Positions 1 through 4,830 of a stretch of DNA of 5,880 nt are shown piece after piece. Position numbers and translations under genes: made by a program. How positions within the stretch are numbered: position 1 is the stretch's first letter; each line of letters starts with the position of its first letter. Under the pieces are notes generated by a model. The model was not told where the DNA came from. It saw only the letters and a list, made by a program, of their open reading frames with translations, and did no database searches. This DNA is from Bacillota bacterium (GTDB lineage Bacteria > Bacillota > Sulfobacillia > JAJZYS01 > JAJYTV01), in assembly GCA_021792885.1 (NCBI GenBank), contig JAJYTV010000130.1, positions 1-5,880 on the forward strand, in the 5' to 3' direction.

Positions 1-163
1 CTACACGGAATCGCACATGGACGTCGTCGCCGAGTCTGTCGCCCACCTCTACGGGCAGCGCGAGCAGATCCCGGGCCTGCAGTTCGTCTTCGAGCCGAAG
101 CGGCTGCGCTTCTTCACGGCGCGCTTCGCGCCGCTGCGGCCCTCGCCGGTGTTCGAGGCCTAG
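1..163 (+). CDS. Tyrosine phenol-lyase/tryptophanase family PLP lyase, C-terminal end (5' truncated)
   Basis: Only the last 53 codons are present, read from base 2 to the TAG at 161-163. The residues YTESHMDVVAE, FEPKRLRFFTARF match the C-terminal end of the beta-eliminating lyases that split tyrosine to phenol, or tryptophan to indole, plus pyruvate and ammonia in the cytoplasm using pyridoxal phosphate. In this family the LR-x-FTA segment lies at the active site: E. coli tryptophanase has His463 there and Citrobacter tyrosine phenol-lyase has Phe448. Here that residue is Phe (codon 110-112), which favours a tyrosine phenol-lyase over a classical tryptophanase. The specificity-determining residues further upstream are outside the window, so the substrate is not proven. 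The C-terminus carries a short extra tail after TARF (APLRPSPVFEA). The gene directly abuts the response regulator, so they are probably co-transcribed. Confidence 0.88.
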   Translation, partial: YTESHMDVVAESVAHLYGQREQIPGLQFVFEPKRLRFFTARFAPLRPSPVFEA

Positions 164-835
164 ATGCGCATCCTCGTCGTCGACGACGACCAGCCCCTGG
201 CGCGCGCGGTGGCGCGCGCCCTGGGGCTCGACGGCCACGCGGTCGACACAGCCGCCGACGCCGCCGAGGCGCGCACGATGGCGTCGCGCCGCTACGACCT
301 GTTCATCGTCGATGTGCGCATGCCGGGAGAGGACGGCGTCTCGCTCTGCGGCCACCTGCGCGCGACGCAGGAGGGAGCCGTCCTCCTCCTGACCGCGGCG
401 GACGCCGTCGCGGACCGCGTGCGCGGCCTCGACGCGGGAGCGGACGACTACCTCGTCAAGCCCTTCGCGATGGAGGAACTGCTCGCCCGGGCGCGCGCCC
501 TGGGCCGCCGCACCCAGCTCGGGGACACGGAACTCGTCTTTTCCGATCTGCGCCTCGACGAGCGGCTTTGCGACGTGAGCCGCGCGGGTGCGCGGGTCGC
601 GCTCTCGCCGAAGGAGTTCGAACTCCTGCGCTTCTTCATGCGCCACCCGCGCCAGGTGCTGCGCGACGCGCAGATCCTGGACGAGGTGTGGGGCTACGAT
701 TTCGGCGGCGACCCGAACGTGCTCGAAGTGTACATCGGCTACCTGCGTAAAAAACTTGGACAACCCCGACTGATCCAGACGGTACGCGGATTCGGCTACG
801 CCCTACGCGAGCCTGCCGCGGAAGATGACGCTTAG
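164..835 (+). CDS. OmpR/PhoB-family response regulator
   Basis: This is a 223-residue DNA-binding response regulator of ordinary length. The receiver domain (about residues 1-115) has the acidic pocket D7-D8-D9, phospho-acceptor D50 in IVDVRMPGEDG, T77, and K99 in the DDYLVKPF motif. A winged-helix effector domain (about 125-217) contains LSPKEFELLRFF, the recognition-helix segment NVLEVYIGYLRKKL and the wing IQTVRGFGYALR. The ATG begins directly after the TAG of the lyase gene; GAGG at 155-158, five bases upstream, can serve as ribosome binding site. Its 3' end overlaps the histidine kinase by 11 bases, so the two are a cognate pair. All phosphorylation residues are intact, so normal phospho-dependent dimerisation on direct-repeat DNA sites is expected. 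The signal and regulon cannot be read from the sequence; a possible target site lies at 2820-2837. Confidence 0.95.
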   Translation: MRILVVDDDQPLARAVARALGLDGHAVDTAADAAEARTMASRRYDLFIVDVRMPGEDGVSLCGHLRATQEGAVLLLTAADAVADRVRGLDAGADDYLVKPFAMEELLARARALGRRTQLGDTELVFSDLRLDERLCDVSRAGARVALSPKEFELLRFFMRHPRQVLRDAQILDEVWGYDFGGDPNVLEVYIGYLRKKLGQPRLIQTVRGFGYALREPAAEDDA

Positions 836-2129
836 GGCGAAGCTGACCGCCACCGCAACCCTCACGGTCGCGGTGGCGATGCTGATCGTCTCCCTCGGCC
901 TCTACTTCCTGGTGCAGCGCGCGTACACCCGCGACCTGCAGGCTGTCCTGCGCTCCGAGTCCGTGCGCATCGCGCGCACGCTGCGGCGCACGGACCGCCT
1001 GTTGCATCCCGCGGGCACCACGGTCGCGCTGCTCGGCGCGCAGGGCCAGCTGCTGCGGGGCAAGTGGCCGCAGAGCCTGCCGCGCCTGCCGAAACGGCAC
1101 GCGGGGCGCCTGCAGATCTACCGCGGCGGCGCGCAGCGCGGCGTGCTCTTCCGGGCCACCGGCGGCGGGCGCTGGCTTGCGCTTGCGCGCAGCGCCAAGG
1201 GGACGGCGGTCGTGCTGCAGCGCATCGCGCACTACCTCGTGCTGCTGGGCGCGGTTGCCGTGGTCCTGGCCGCCGCGATCGCCTATCTCATCACGGCCGA
1301 GGTGCTCTCGCCCCTGCGCCGCGTCGTGCGCACGGCGTCGGGGATCGCCCGGAGCGGCGACGTCGACCGGCGGCTCGGCCGGATCGGTTCGGGCGAGATG
1401 GGGGAGCTCGCGCGGGCGTTCGATGCGATGCTCGACCGACTCTCCCATGCCCTTCGCCAGCAGAGCCAGACCGCAGAGCGCGAGCGGCGCTTCGCCGCGG
1501 AGGCGGCCCATGTGCTGCGAAACCCACTCTCCACGGTGCTTTTGAACCTCGAATATCTGCGGCGAAGCCTGCCGGAGGGGACGGAGCAGGCGCGCGCCGC
1601 GGCAGACGCCCACAGCGAGGGCCAGCGCCTTTTGCACCTGACCGAGAGCCTCCTGCGGCTCGCGCGCGGGGAGTCCGTACCGGAGAACGCGCAGCCCGTC
1701 GACCTCGGCGCAGTGGTGCGCGAGGCGTCGCACATCGCGGCGCAGGGCCGCGGGCGCCCTCCCGCGCAACTCGATGTCGCCGAGGGCGCAACGGTGCTCG
1801 GTGACCGCGCGGCGCTCTTCGGCATGGTCGAGAGCGTCATCGACAACGCCTTCAAGTACTCGCCCGCGGAGAGCACCGTGCAGGTTCGGCTTGTCGCCGA
1901 CCGCGGCCTCTTGCGCCTGACGGTCGAGGACCGCGGCGAGGGCATCGCCGAAGAGCACCTGCCGCACGTCTTCGACCGCTTCTACCGCGCCGCGGCGGCG
2001 GGCGACGGGAGCGGCCTCGGGCTCGCGATCGCCCGTGCGGTCGCGCTCGCGCACGGCGGCGAGATCCATGTGGAGTCGGAGCGCGGCCGCTTCACCCGCG
2101 TCACGATCGAGCTGCCCCAGGCCCGCTGA
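825..2129 (+). CDS. Membrane sensor histidine kinase (HAMP-HisKA-HATPase)
   Basis: This 434-residue protein is the partner of the preceding regulator; its ATG lies inside the regulator's last codons. Order of parts: TM1 about 7-30, an extracytoplasmic sensor of only about 105 residues (31-136) with no recognised fold, TM2 about 137-157, HAMP about 158-210, HisKA about 215-282, and an ATP-binding domain about 320-434. The H-box is FAAEAAHVLRNPL with His229. The N-box is VIDNAFKYSP (D340, N341), G1 is DRGEGI (369-374), the F-box is VFDRFYR, and G2 is GDGSGLGL (393-400). The acidic residue that normally follows the phosphorylated His (HELRTPL) is Val230 here, while Asn233 occupies the Thr/Asn position. 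Everything else looks competent for kinase activity. The sensor is too short for a Cache or PAS domain of usual size. Confidence 0.94.
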   Translation: MTLRAKLTATATLTVAVAMLIVSLGLYFLVQRAYTRDLQAVLRSESVRIARTLRRTDRLLHPAGTTVALLGAQGQLLRGKWPQSLPRLPKRHAGRLQIYRGGAQRGVLFRATGGGRWLALARSAKGTAVVLQRIAHYLVLLGAVAVVLAAAIAYLITAEVLSPLRRVVRTASGIARSGDVDRRLGRIGSGEMGELARAFDAMLDRLSHALRQQSQTAERERRFAAEAAHVLRNPLSTVLLNLEYLRRSLPEGTEQARAAADAHSEGQRLLHLTESLLRLARGESVPENAQPVDLGAVVREASHIAAQGRGRPPAQLDVAEGATVLGDRAALFGMVESVIDNAFKYSPAESTVQVRLVADRGLLRLTVEDRGEGIAEEHLPHVFDRFYRAAAAGDGSGLGLAIARAVALAHGGEIHVESERGRFTRVTIELPQAR

Positions 2130-2131
2130 GC

Positions 2132-2158
2132 GCATCGTCCGCGCACGCGGGCGCATGC
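2132..2158. other. Short GC hairpin between kinase gene and next CDS
   Basis: The 45-base gap contains an imperfect inverted repeat: GCAT (2132-2135) with ATGC (2155-2158) outside, and CCGCG (2139-2143) with CGCGG (2146-2150) inside, offset by one base. No T-run follows, so it is not a convincing intrinsic terminator. It may be an RNA processing or attenuation stem, or chance in GC-rich DNA. No promoter is visible in the gap, so the next gene is probably read from the upstream unit. Confidence 0.25.
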
Positions 2159-2174
2159 TAGGGCGGGGGGATGG

Positions 2175-2813
2175 ATGCTGCTCTACCGGAAATGGTCGCC
2201 GCTCATGGTGACGCCGCCCGGCTCCAGCGCGGCGGCTCTTCCTGCCTCGCTGCTCGCGGCCGGTGCGGCTGCCGCCGCGCTCGCCGCCGGCGAGGGCGCC
2301 TCGCGCGTGCCGCTCGCGGTGCTGCTCGCTCTGGCGGTCGCCCTGCCGTTCATCGTGCTCGCGATGCTCGAGCGGCAGATCTGGGACCGCGGCCTGCACC
2401 TGCGCGTCGGCCAGCTGCAGGCGATGCGGACGGAGGAGGCGTGGCAGGAGCAGTCGATGTGGGAACTCGCGGACCGGGTCGCGCTGCTCTTGCGCCTGGA
2501 GGGAGCCCGCGTCGACTACGTGCCGCACTGGATCGCGGCGGAGGAGGCGTTCTTCGCCGTCGTCGGCGCGCGCCGCAAGGGGCGGCTCGTCGCGCGCATC
2601 GTGCGCCGCGGCCCCTTGACGAGCGACGACCTCGCGCTCGCGCTGGGGCGTGCGGTATTGGAGGACGCCAAGGAGCTGCTGCTCGTGGTGCTCGGCGAGG
2701 TGGACGCCGCCGCGGCGGATGCGGCCGCCCGCAGGGGAGGTCCGGTGTCGGTCGAGATCTGGCGCGTGCCGGACCTGCTCGCGCGCGCGGAGGAGCATTC
2801 TCAGGTGGGCTGA
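2175..2813 (+). CDS. Membrane-anchored protein with degenerate Mrr/restriction-endonuclease-like domain
   Basis: This is a 212-residue protein not matched to a named family. Two hydrophobic stretches (about 19-38 and 45-65), separated by a short charged turn (EGASR), form a membrane hairpin. A helix rich in Glu, Gln and Arg (66-100) and a soluble domain (about 96-208) follow. The soluble part reads like an Mrr-type nuclease fold: helix WELADRVALLLRLEG, strand ARVDYVPHW, strands AFFAVVGARRKGRLVARIVRRG, a helix, strand KELLLVVLGE, and the terminal strand-helix VEIWRVPDLLARAEE. The positions where active enzymes carry D and ExK/QxK hold Phe/Ala and Ala-Arg-Ile, so catalysis is unlikely. The fold call is an inference from pattern only. 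The ATG at 2175 follows a G-rich stretch (2161-2170). The overlapping frame starting at 2171 gives an Arg/Ala/Gly-rich low-complexity product and was discarded. It may be the fourth gene of the lyase/two-component unit. Confidence 0.82.
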   Translation: MLLYRKWSPLMVTPPGSSAAALPASLLAAGAAAAALAAGEGASRVPLAVLLALAVALPFIVLAMLERQIWDRGLHLRVGQLQAMRTEEAWQEQSMWELADRVALLLRLEGARVDYVPHWIAAEEAFFAVVGARRKGRLVARIVRRGPLTSDDLALALGRAVLEDAKELLLVVLGEVDAAAADAAARRGGPVSVEIWRVPDLLARAEEHSQVG

Positions 2814-2819
2814 GGCGCG

Positions 2820-2837
2820 CTCACAGCGGGCTCTCAG
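2820..2837 (+). promoter_or_regulatory. Candidate OmpR-family operator: 7-4-7 direct repeat
   Basis: CTCACAG (2820-2826) and CTCTCAG (2831-2837) match at six of seven bases and start 11 bases apart. This is the spacing of PhoB/PhoP/OmpR-type half-sites that bind tandem regulator dimers on one DNA face. A third similar word, TTCTCAG, lies at 2798-2804, 22 bases further up, at the end of the preceding gene. The site takes the place of a -35 element in front of the -10 at 2853-2858. A second overlapping repeat, CACAGCG at 2822-2828 and 2839-2845, is also present. Binding by the regulator at 164-835 is an inference. Confidence 0.35.
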
Positions 2838-2852
2838 CCACAGCGTAGAGAC

Positions 2853-2858
2853 TAGGAT
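2853..2858 (+). promoter_or_regulatory. Candidate -10 element for the basic exported protein gene
   Basis: TAGGAT differs from TATAAT at two positions and equals the -10 of the promoter before the MarR gene. The -35 region expected 17 bases upstream reads GCTCTC, which is a poor match, so activation by a bound factor would be expected. Transcription would start near 2865, giving a leader of about 30 bases before the TTG start at 2895. Confidence 0.45.
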
Positions 2859-2873
2859 GTGCCCGCACGATCT

Positions 2874-2885
2874 GGAGGAAGGGAG
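2874..2885 (+). promoter_or_regulatory. Ribosome binding site deciding a TTG start
   Basis: The purine block GGAGGAAGGGAG lies 9 bases before the TTG at 2895. It supports initiation there and not at the GTG at 2859, which has no such signal and lies upstream of the predicted transcription start. Confidence 0.7.
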
Positions 2886-2894
2886 TGGGTTTCC

Positions 2895-3512
2895 TTGAAG
2901 GGAACCTGGATCAAGGCAGGGCTTGTGCTCGGCCTCGGACTGGCGGTCGTGGCGCCGGCGGTCGCTTCGGCGGCATCGCCGGCCGCCGTGACGCAGTCCG
3001 CGGCGCAGGGTGCGCACGGCCGCGGCGTCGCAGCCGTCGCGAAGGCGCTCGGCATCACGCCGCAGCAGGCGCGCACAGCGATCCGCGAGGGGGCCGTGAA
3101 GGAACTCGCGCGCGTTTCGCACATGACGCCGAGGCAGGTGCGGGCGAAGCTCAAGGGCATCGGGCTCGCCAAGGCAAACGCCGGGCACCGGATCGGCCGC
3201 CGCGGCGTGGCGGTCGGGCTGAAGGCGGTCGCGTCCCAGCTGCAGATGTCGCCCGCGTCCTTGCGGCAGGCGATCCGCCAGCGCAACCTGACGCTGCCCG
3301 CGGGGACGAGCGTGCAGGCGCTGCAGGGGACGGCACAGACGGCCGTCCAGTCCTGGCTGCAGAACTTCGCCAAGAACCACCCGAAGCTCACGACCCAGCG
3401 CCAGCAGGCGATCACGCAGCGCGTCGTGTCGGTCATCGGCAAGCTGCTGACGCGGGCGACGACGCCAACGCCTACCGGCACAACGCCCGCGACTCCATCG
3501 CAAGGCGCCTGA
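2895..3512 (+). CDS. Exported, highly basic small protein with three HTH-like 17-residue repeats
   Basis: The product is 205 residues from TTG 2895 and was not recognised as a named family. The N-terminus is a textbook Sec signal peptide: MKGTWIK, a hydrophobic core about 8-23, and the cleavage motif ASA26 before Ala27. Three gapless repeats follow: VAKALGITPQQARTAIR (48-64), LARVSHMTPRQVRAKLK (71-87) and VASQLQMSPASLRQAIR (112-128). They share hydrophobic-Ala, Ile/Met-Thr/Ser-Pro and a conserved Arg, the pattern of short helix-turn-helix units. A helical segment (about 148-188) and a Thr/Pro-rich tail (189-205) end the protein. The mature part has about 24 Lys/Arg but only two acidic residues (Glu65, Glu70), no Asp and no Cys. 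The gene has its own candidate promoter and terminator. The possible ligand, such as cell-wall polyanion or extracellular nucleic acid, is inferred from charge alone. A GTG at 2859 would add 12 residues and spoil the signal peptide. Confidence 0.85.
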   Translation: MKGTWIKAGLVLGLGLAVVAPAVASAASPAAVTQSAAQGAHGRGVAAVAKALGITPQQARTAIREGAVKELARVSHMTPRQVRAKLKGIGLAKANAGHRIGRRGVAVGLKAVASQLQMSPASLRQAIRQRNLTLPAGTSVQALQGTAQTAVQSWLQNFAKNHPKLTTQRQQAITQRVVSVIGKLLTRATTPTPTGTTPATPSQGA

Positions 3513-3526
3513 ATCCGCGAGAACAG

Positions 3527-3560
3527 GGGTGCCCGGCCGACGGCCGGGCACCCTTCCTCT
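3527..3560 (+). terminator. Intrinsic terminator after the basic exported protein gene
   Basis: GGGTGCCCGGCC (3527-3538) and GGCCGGGCACCC (3542-3553) form a perfect 12-bp stem with a three-base loop. The pyrimidine run TTCCTCT follows. No T-run exists on the opposite strand, so it works on the + strand. It separates this gene from the MarR operon. Confidence 0.85.
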
Positions 3561-3571
3561 TAAGTACTGGG

Positions 3572-3606
3572 TAGCATCCTCTTGCAAGCGACGGCATCCG
3601 ATGCTA
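3572..3606. repeat. Inverted and direct repeats overlapping the marR promoter
   Basis: TAGCATC (3572-3578) and GATGCTA (3600-3606) are a perfect 7-bp inverted repeat that brackets the -35 and spacer. GCATCC also recurs as a direct repeat at 3575-3580 region (GCATCC 3574-3579) and 3594-3599, 20 bases or about two helical turns apart. GCATC-C-GATGC (3594-3604) is a third, compact palindrome. Such nested symmetry over a promoter suggests binding of a dimeric regulator. Confidence 0.4.
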
Positions 3607-3610
3607 GGAT
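3582..3610 (+). promoter_or_regulatory. Extended -10 promoter of the marR-adaptor-MFS operon
   Basis: TTGCAA (3582-3587) and TAGGAT (3605-3610) are separated by exactly 17 bases, and TG at 3602-3603 with one base before the -10 gives an extended -10. Transcription would begin near 3617. This is the clearest promoter in the window. Confidence 0.75.
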
Positions 3611-3630
3611 AACTTCGTTTTCAAAAAGTT
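3611..3630. promoter_or_regulatory. Candidate MarR autoregulatory operator
   Basis: AACTT (3611-3615) and AAGTT (3626-3630) are perfect 5-bp arms of a 20-bp imperfect palindrome with an AT-rich centre. It starts directly after the -10 and covers the expected transcription start. MarR dimers typically bind AT-rich palindromes of this size at such positions and repress their own operon. The 8-bp palindrome CGGATCCG follows at 3631-3638. Assignment to the downstream regulator is inference. Confidence 0.45.
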
Positions 3631-3640
3631 CGGATCCGTA

Positions 3641-4084
3641 ATGCTCGTACGCGAAAGGAGTGACGCTGGGATCGACCGAGTGGAGCATGTCCGTCATGTG
3701 ATGCGCCAGGTGCGCCGGCTGAGCCGCATGATGCACAGCCGCACGAAGCCGTTGGGCGTGGATGCGACCATCGCCCAGCTCTCCGTGCTGCGCACGCTCG
3801 AGGAGTTCGGCCCGATGCGGGCGAGCGATCTCGCGCGGGAGACGGGACTGACCGCGAGCAGCATCACGGGCCAGCTTGACCGGCTCGAGGCCGAGGGATA
3901 CGTCGAGCGGCGCCGCAGCCGTGAGGACCGGCGGGAGGTCACCGTGCACCTCACCCCGCCTGCCCTCTCCATGCTGCGCGAGGCCCACGAGCGCATCGAG
4001 GCCGAGGTCGCCCAGCTCTTTTCGAACCTTTCGGACGAGGAACTCGAGACGATCGAGTCGATCATCGCGAAGCTGATCGGCTGA
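3641..4084 (+). CDS. MarR-family transcriptional regulator
   Basis: This is a 147-residue dimeric winged-helix regulator, normal in length for MarR. Helix alpha-1 is about 15-38. The winged-helix core spans about 45-105: IAQLSVLRTLEEFGPM, DLARETGLTASSITGQLDRL with the recognition helix, then EGYVERRRSREDRREVTVHLT, which carries the wing signature DRREV (96-100). The C-terminal dimerisation helices run about 109-146. There is no cysteine, so it is not a thiol-redox sensor of the OhrR type; a small-molecule ligand is more likely. It leads an operon with two adaptors and an MFS pump, so it probably represses them until a pump substrate binds. The start is uncertain. ATG 3641 has no clear Shine-Dalgarno, whereas a strong AAAGGAG sits at 3654-3660 inside the frame. 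The next in-frame starts are GTG 3680 and GTG 3698/ATG 3701. Confidence 0.93.
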   Translation: MLVRERSDAGIDRVEHVRHVMRQVRRLSRMMHSRTKPLGVDATIAQLSVLRTLEEFGPMRASDLARETGLTASSITGQLDRLEAEGYVERRRSREDRREVTVHLTPPALSMLREAHERIEAEVAQLFSNLSDEELETIESIIAKLIG

Positions 4085-4090
4085 ACCGTC

Positions 4091-4097
4091 GGAGGGG
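4091..4097 (+). promoter_or_regulatory. Ribosome binding site of the first adaptor gene
   Basis: GGAGGGG lies 10 bases before ATG 4108 in the 23-base gap after the MarR gene. It is the strongest Shine-Dalgarno of the efflux operon; the next two genes lack one of this quality and start on overlapping stop codons. Confidence 0.6.
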
Positions 4098-4107
4098 AAG
4101 ACCGTAC

Positions 4108-4830
4108 ATGGAGGAGGGACTGCGCCAAGTCCAACGGGCTCGGCGCGACACTGTGAAGATCGGACGTCTGATCCTGATCGAGCTCGTGATCATCGTCATC
4201 CTGGCGCTCGTCGGGGTTGGGGCGTACTACGTCTGGTGGCAGGGCCAGAACTACGTCTCGTCGAGCGACGCGCAGCTCTCGGCGAACCTCGTCACGGTGG
4301 TGGCCACCGCGCCGGGCAAGGTGGAAGGAACGCTGCCGGCGATCGGGGGCAAGGTCACGGCCGGGCAGAAGCTGTTCTCCGAAGTGGTGACCGCGGCGGG
4401 GACGGCGAAAGGCGCGCCGACGACCGCGACCGTGGCGGTGGCGGCGACGGCGACGGGCCGCGTCGCGCAGGTCTCGGTGGTCGACGGGCAGTTCGTCCAG
4501 CCGGGCGAGCCTCTCGCGACGCTCGTCTCCACGGGCGGAAACCAGGTCGTGGCGAACATCCTCGAGACCGAGATCGGCAAGGTGAAGGTCGGGCAGTTCG
4601 TCGACGTGACGATCGACGCTTACCCCGGTGATACGTTCCCCGGCCGCGTCCAGGCGATCGTGCCGGCGACGCAGGCCGCGCTCTCCCTCTTGCCGAGCAC
4701 CCAGTCGAGCGGCAGCTACACGAAGGTGACGCAGCGGGTTCCCGTGGTCATCACGTTCGAGAATCCGAACGGCGTCAAACTCTACACGGGGCTCTCGGTC
4801 GAAGTCCGCGTGCACATCAGCGGGTCATGA
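4108..4830 (+). CDS. HlyD/EmrA-like membrane fusion adaptor, short form (first copy)
   Basis: This is a 240-residue periplasmic-adaptor-type subunit of an MFS efflux system. It has a basic cytoplasmic start (RARRDTVK), one membrane anchor (about 18-44, containing Glu25), then the family signature SSSDAQLSANLVTVVATAPGK (about 51-71). The first lipoyl half-motif is about 62-93 (GGKVTAGQKL) and the second about 109-140 (ATGRVAQVSVVDGQFVQPGEPL). A beta-barrel follows (about 145-185, IGKVKVGQFVDVTIDAYP). The membrane-proximal end has TKVTQRVPVVITFEN, the equivalent of the VQRVPVRI signature of EmrA. The two lipoyl halves are joined by a short Ala/Thr-rich linker (94-108) instead of the long coiled-coil hairpin of EmrA, which explains the length compared with about 390 residues. 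It probably helps the downstream MFS pump release substrate at the cell surface. Its stop overlaps the next start (ATGA). Confidence 0.92.
   Translation: MEEGLRQVQRARRDTVKIGRLILIELVIIVILALVGVGAYYVWWQGQNYVSSSDAQLSANLVTVVATAPGKVEGTLPAIGGKVTAGQKLFSEVVTAAGTAKGAPTTATVAVAATATGRVAQVSVVDGQFVQPGEPLATLVSTGGNQVVANILETEIGKVKVGQFVDVTIDAYPGDTFPGRVQAIVPATQAALSLLPSTQSSGSYTKVTQRVPVVITFENPNGVKLYTGLSVEVRVHISGS

Noticed and set aside
2132..2158. Hairpin after the kinase gene as a terminator
   Set aside because: The stem is imperfect and there is no T-run, so it was listed only as a weak structural element.
2171..2848. Alternative + frame starting four bases before the membrane protein
   Set aside because: It encodes a low-complexity Arg/Ala/Gly product without membrane segments, whereas the frame at 2175 has two membrane spans and a patterned soluble domain.
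2857..2898. Mini-ORF of 13 codons (MCPHDLEEGSGFP) whose TGA overlaps the TTG start, a possible leader peptide
   Set aside because: Its ATG overlaps the -10 element and lies upstream of the predicted transcription start, and it has no good Shine-Dalgarno. The stop/start overlap is probably chance.
636..3587. Very long open frame on the minus strand (about 983 codons)
   Set aside because: It runs antisense to four recognisable genes and across a promoter and terminator. Its product is Arg/Ala/His-rich without any domain, and such open frames are typical of GC-rich third-codon-position bias on the opposite strand.
4432..4460. Runs of GGCG/GACG words in the first adaptor gene as a DNA repeat
   Set aside because: They encode the Ala/Thr/Val-rich strand before the second lipoyl half and are explained by codon bias in a low-complexity protein segment.
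3694..4815. Long minus-strand open frame opposite the MarR and first adaptor genes
   Set aside because: The composition is dominated by Arg, Asp and His with no motif, while the + strand shows two well-defined protein families with proper signals.
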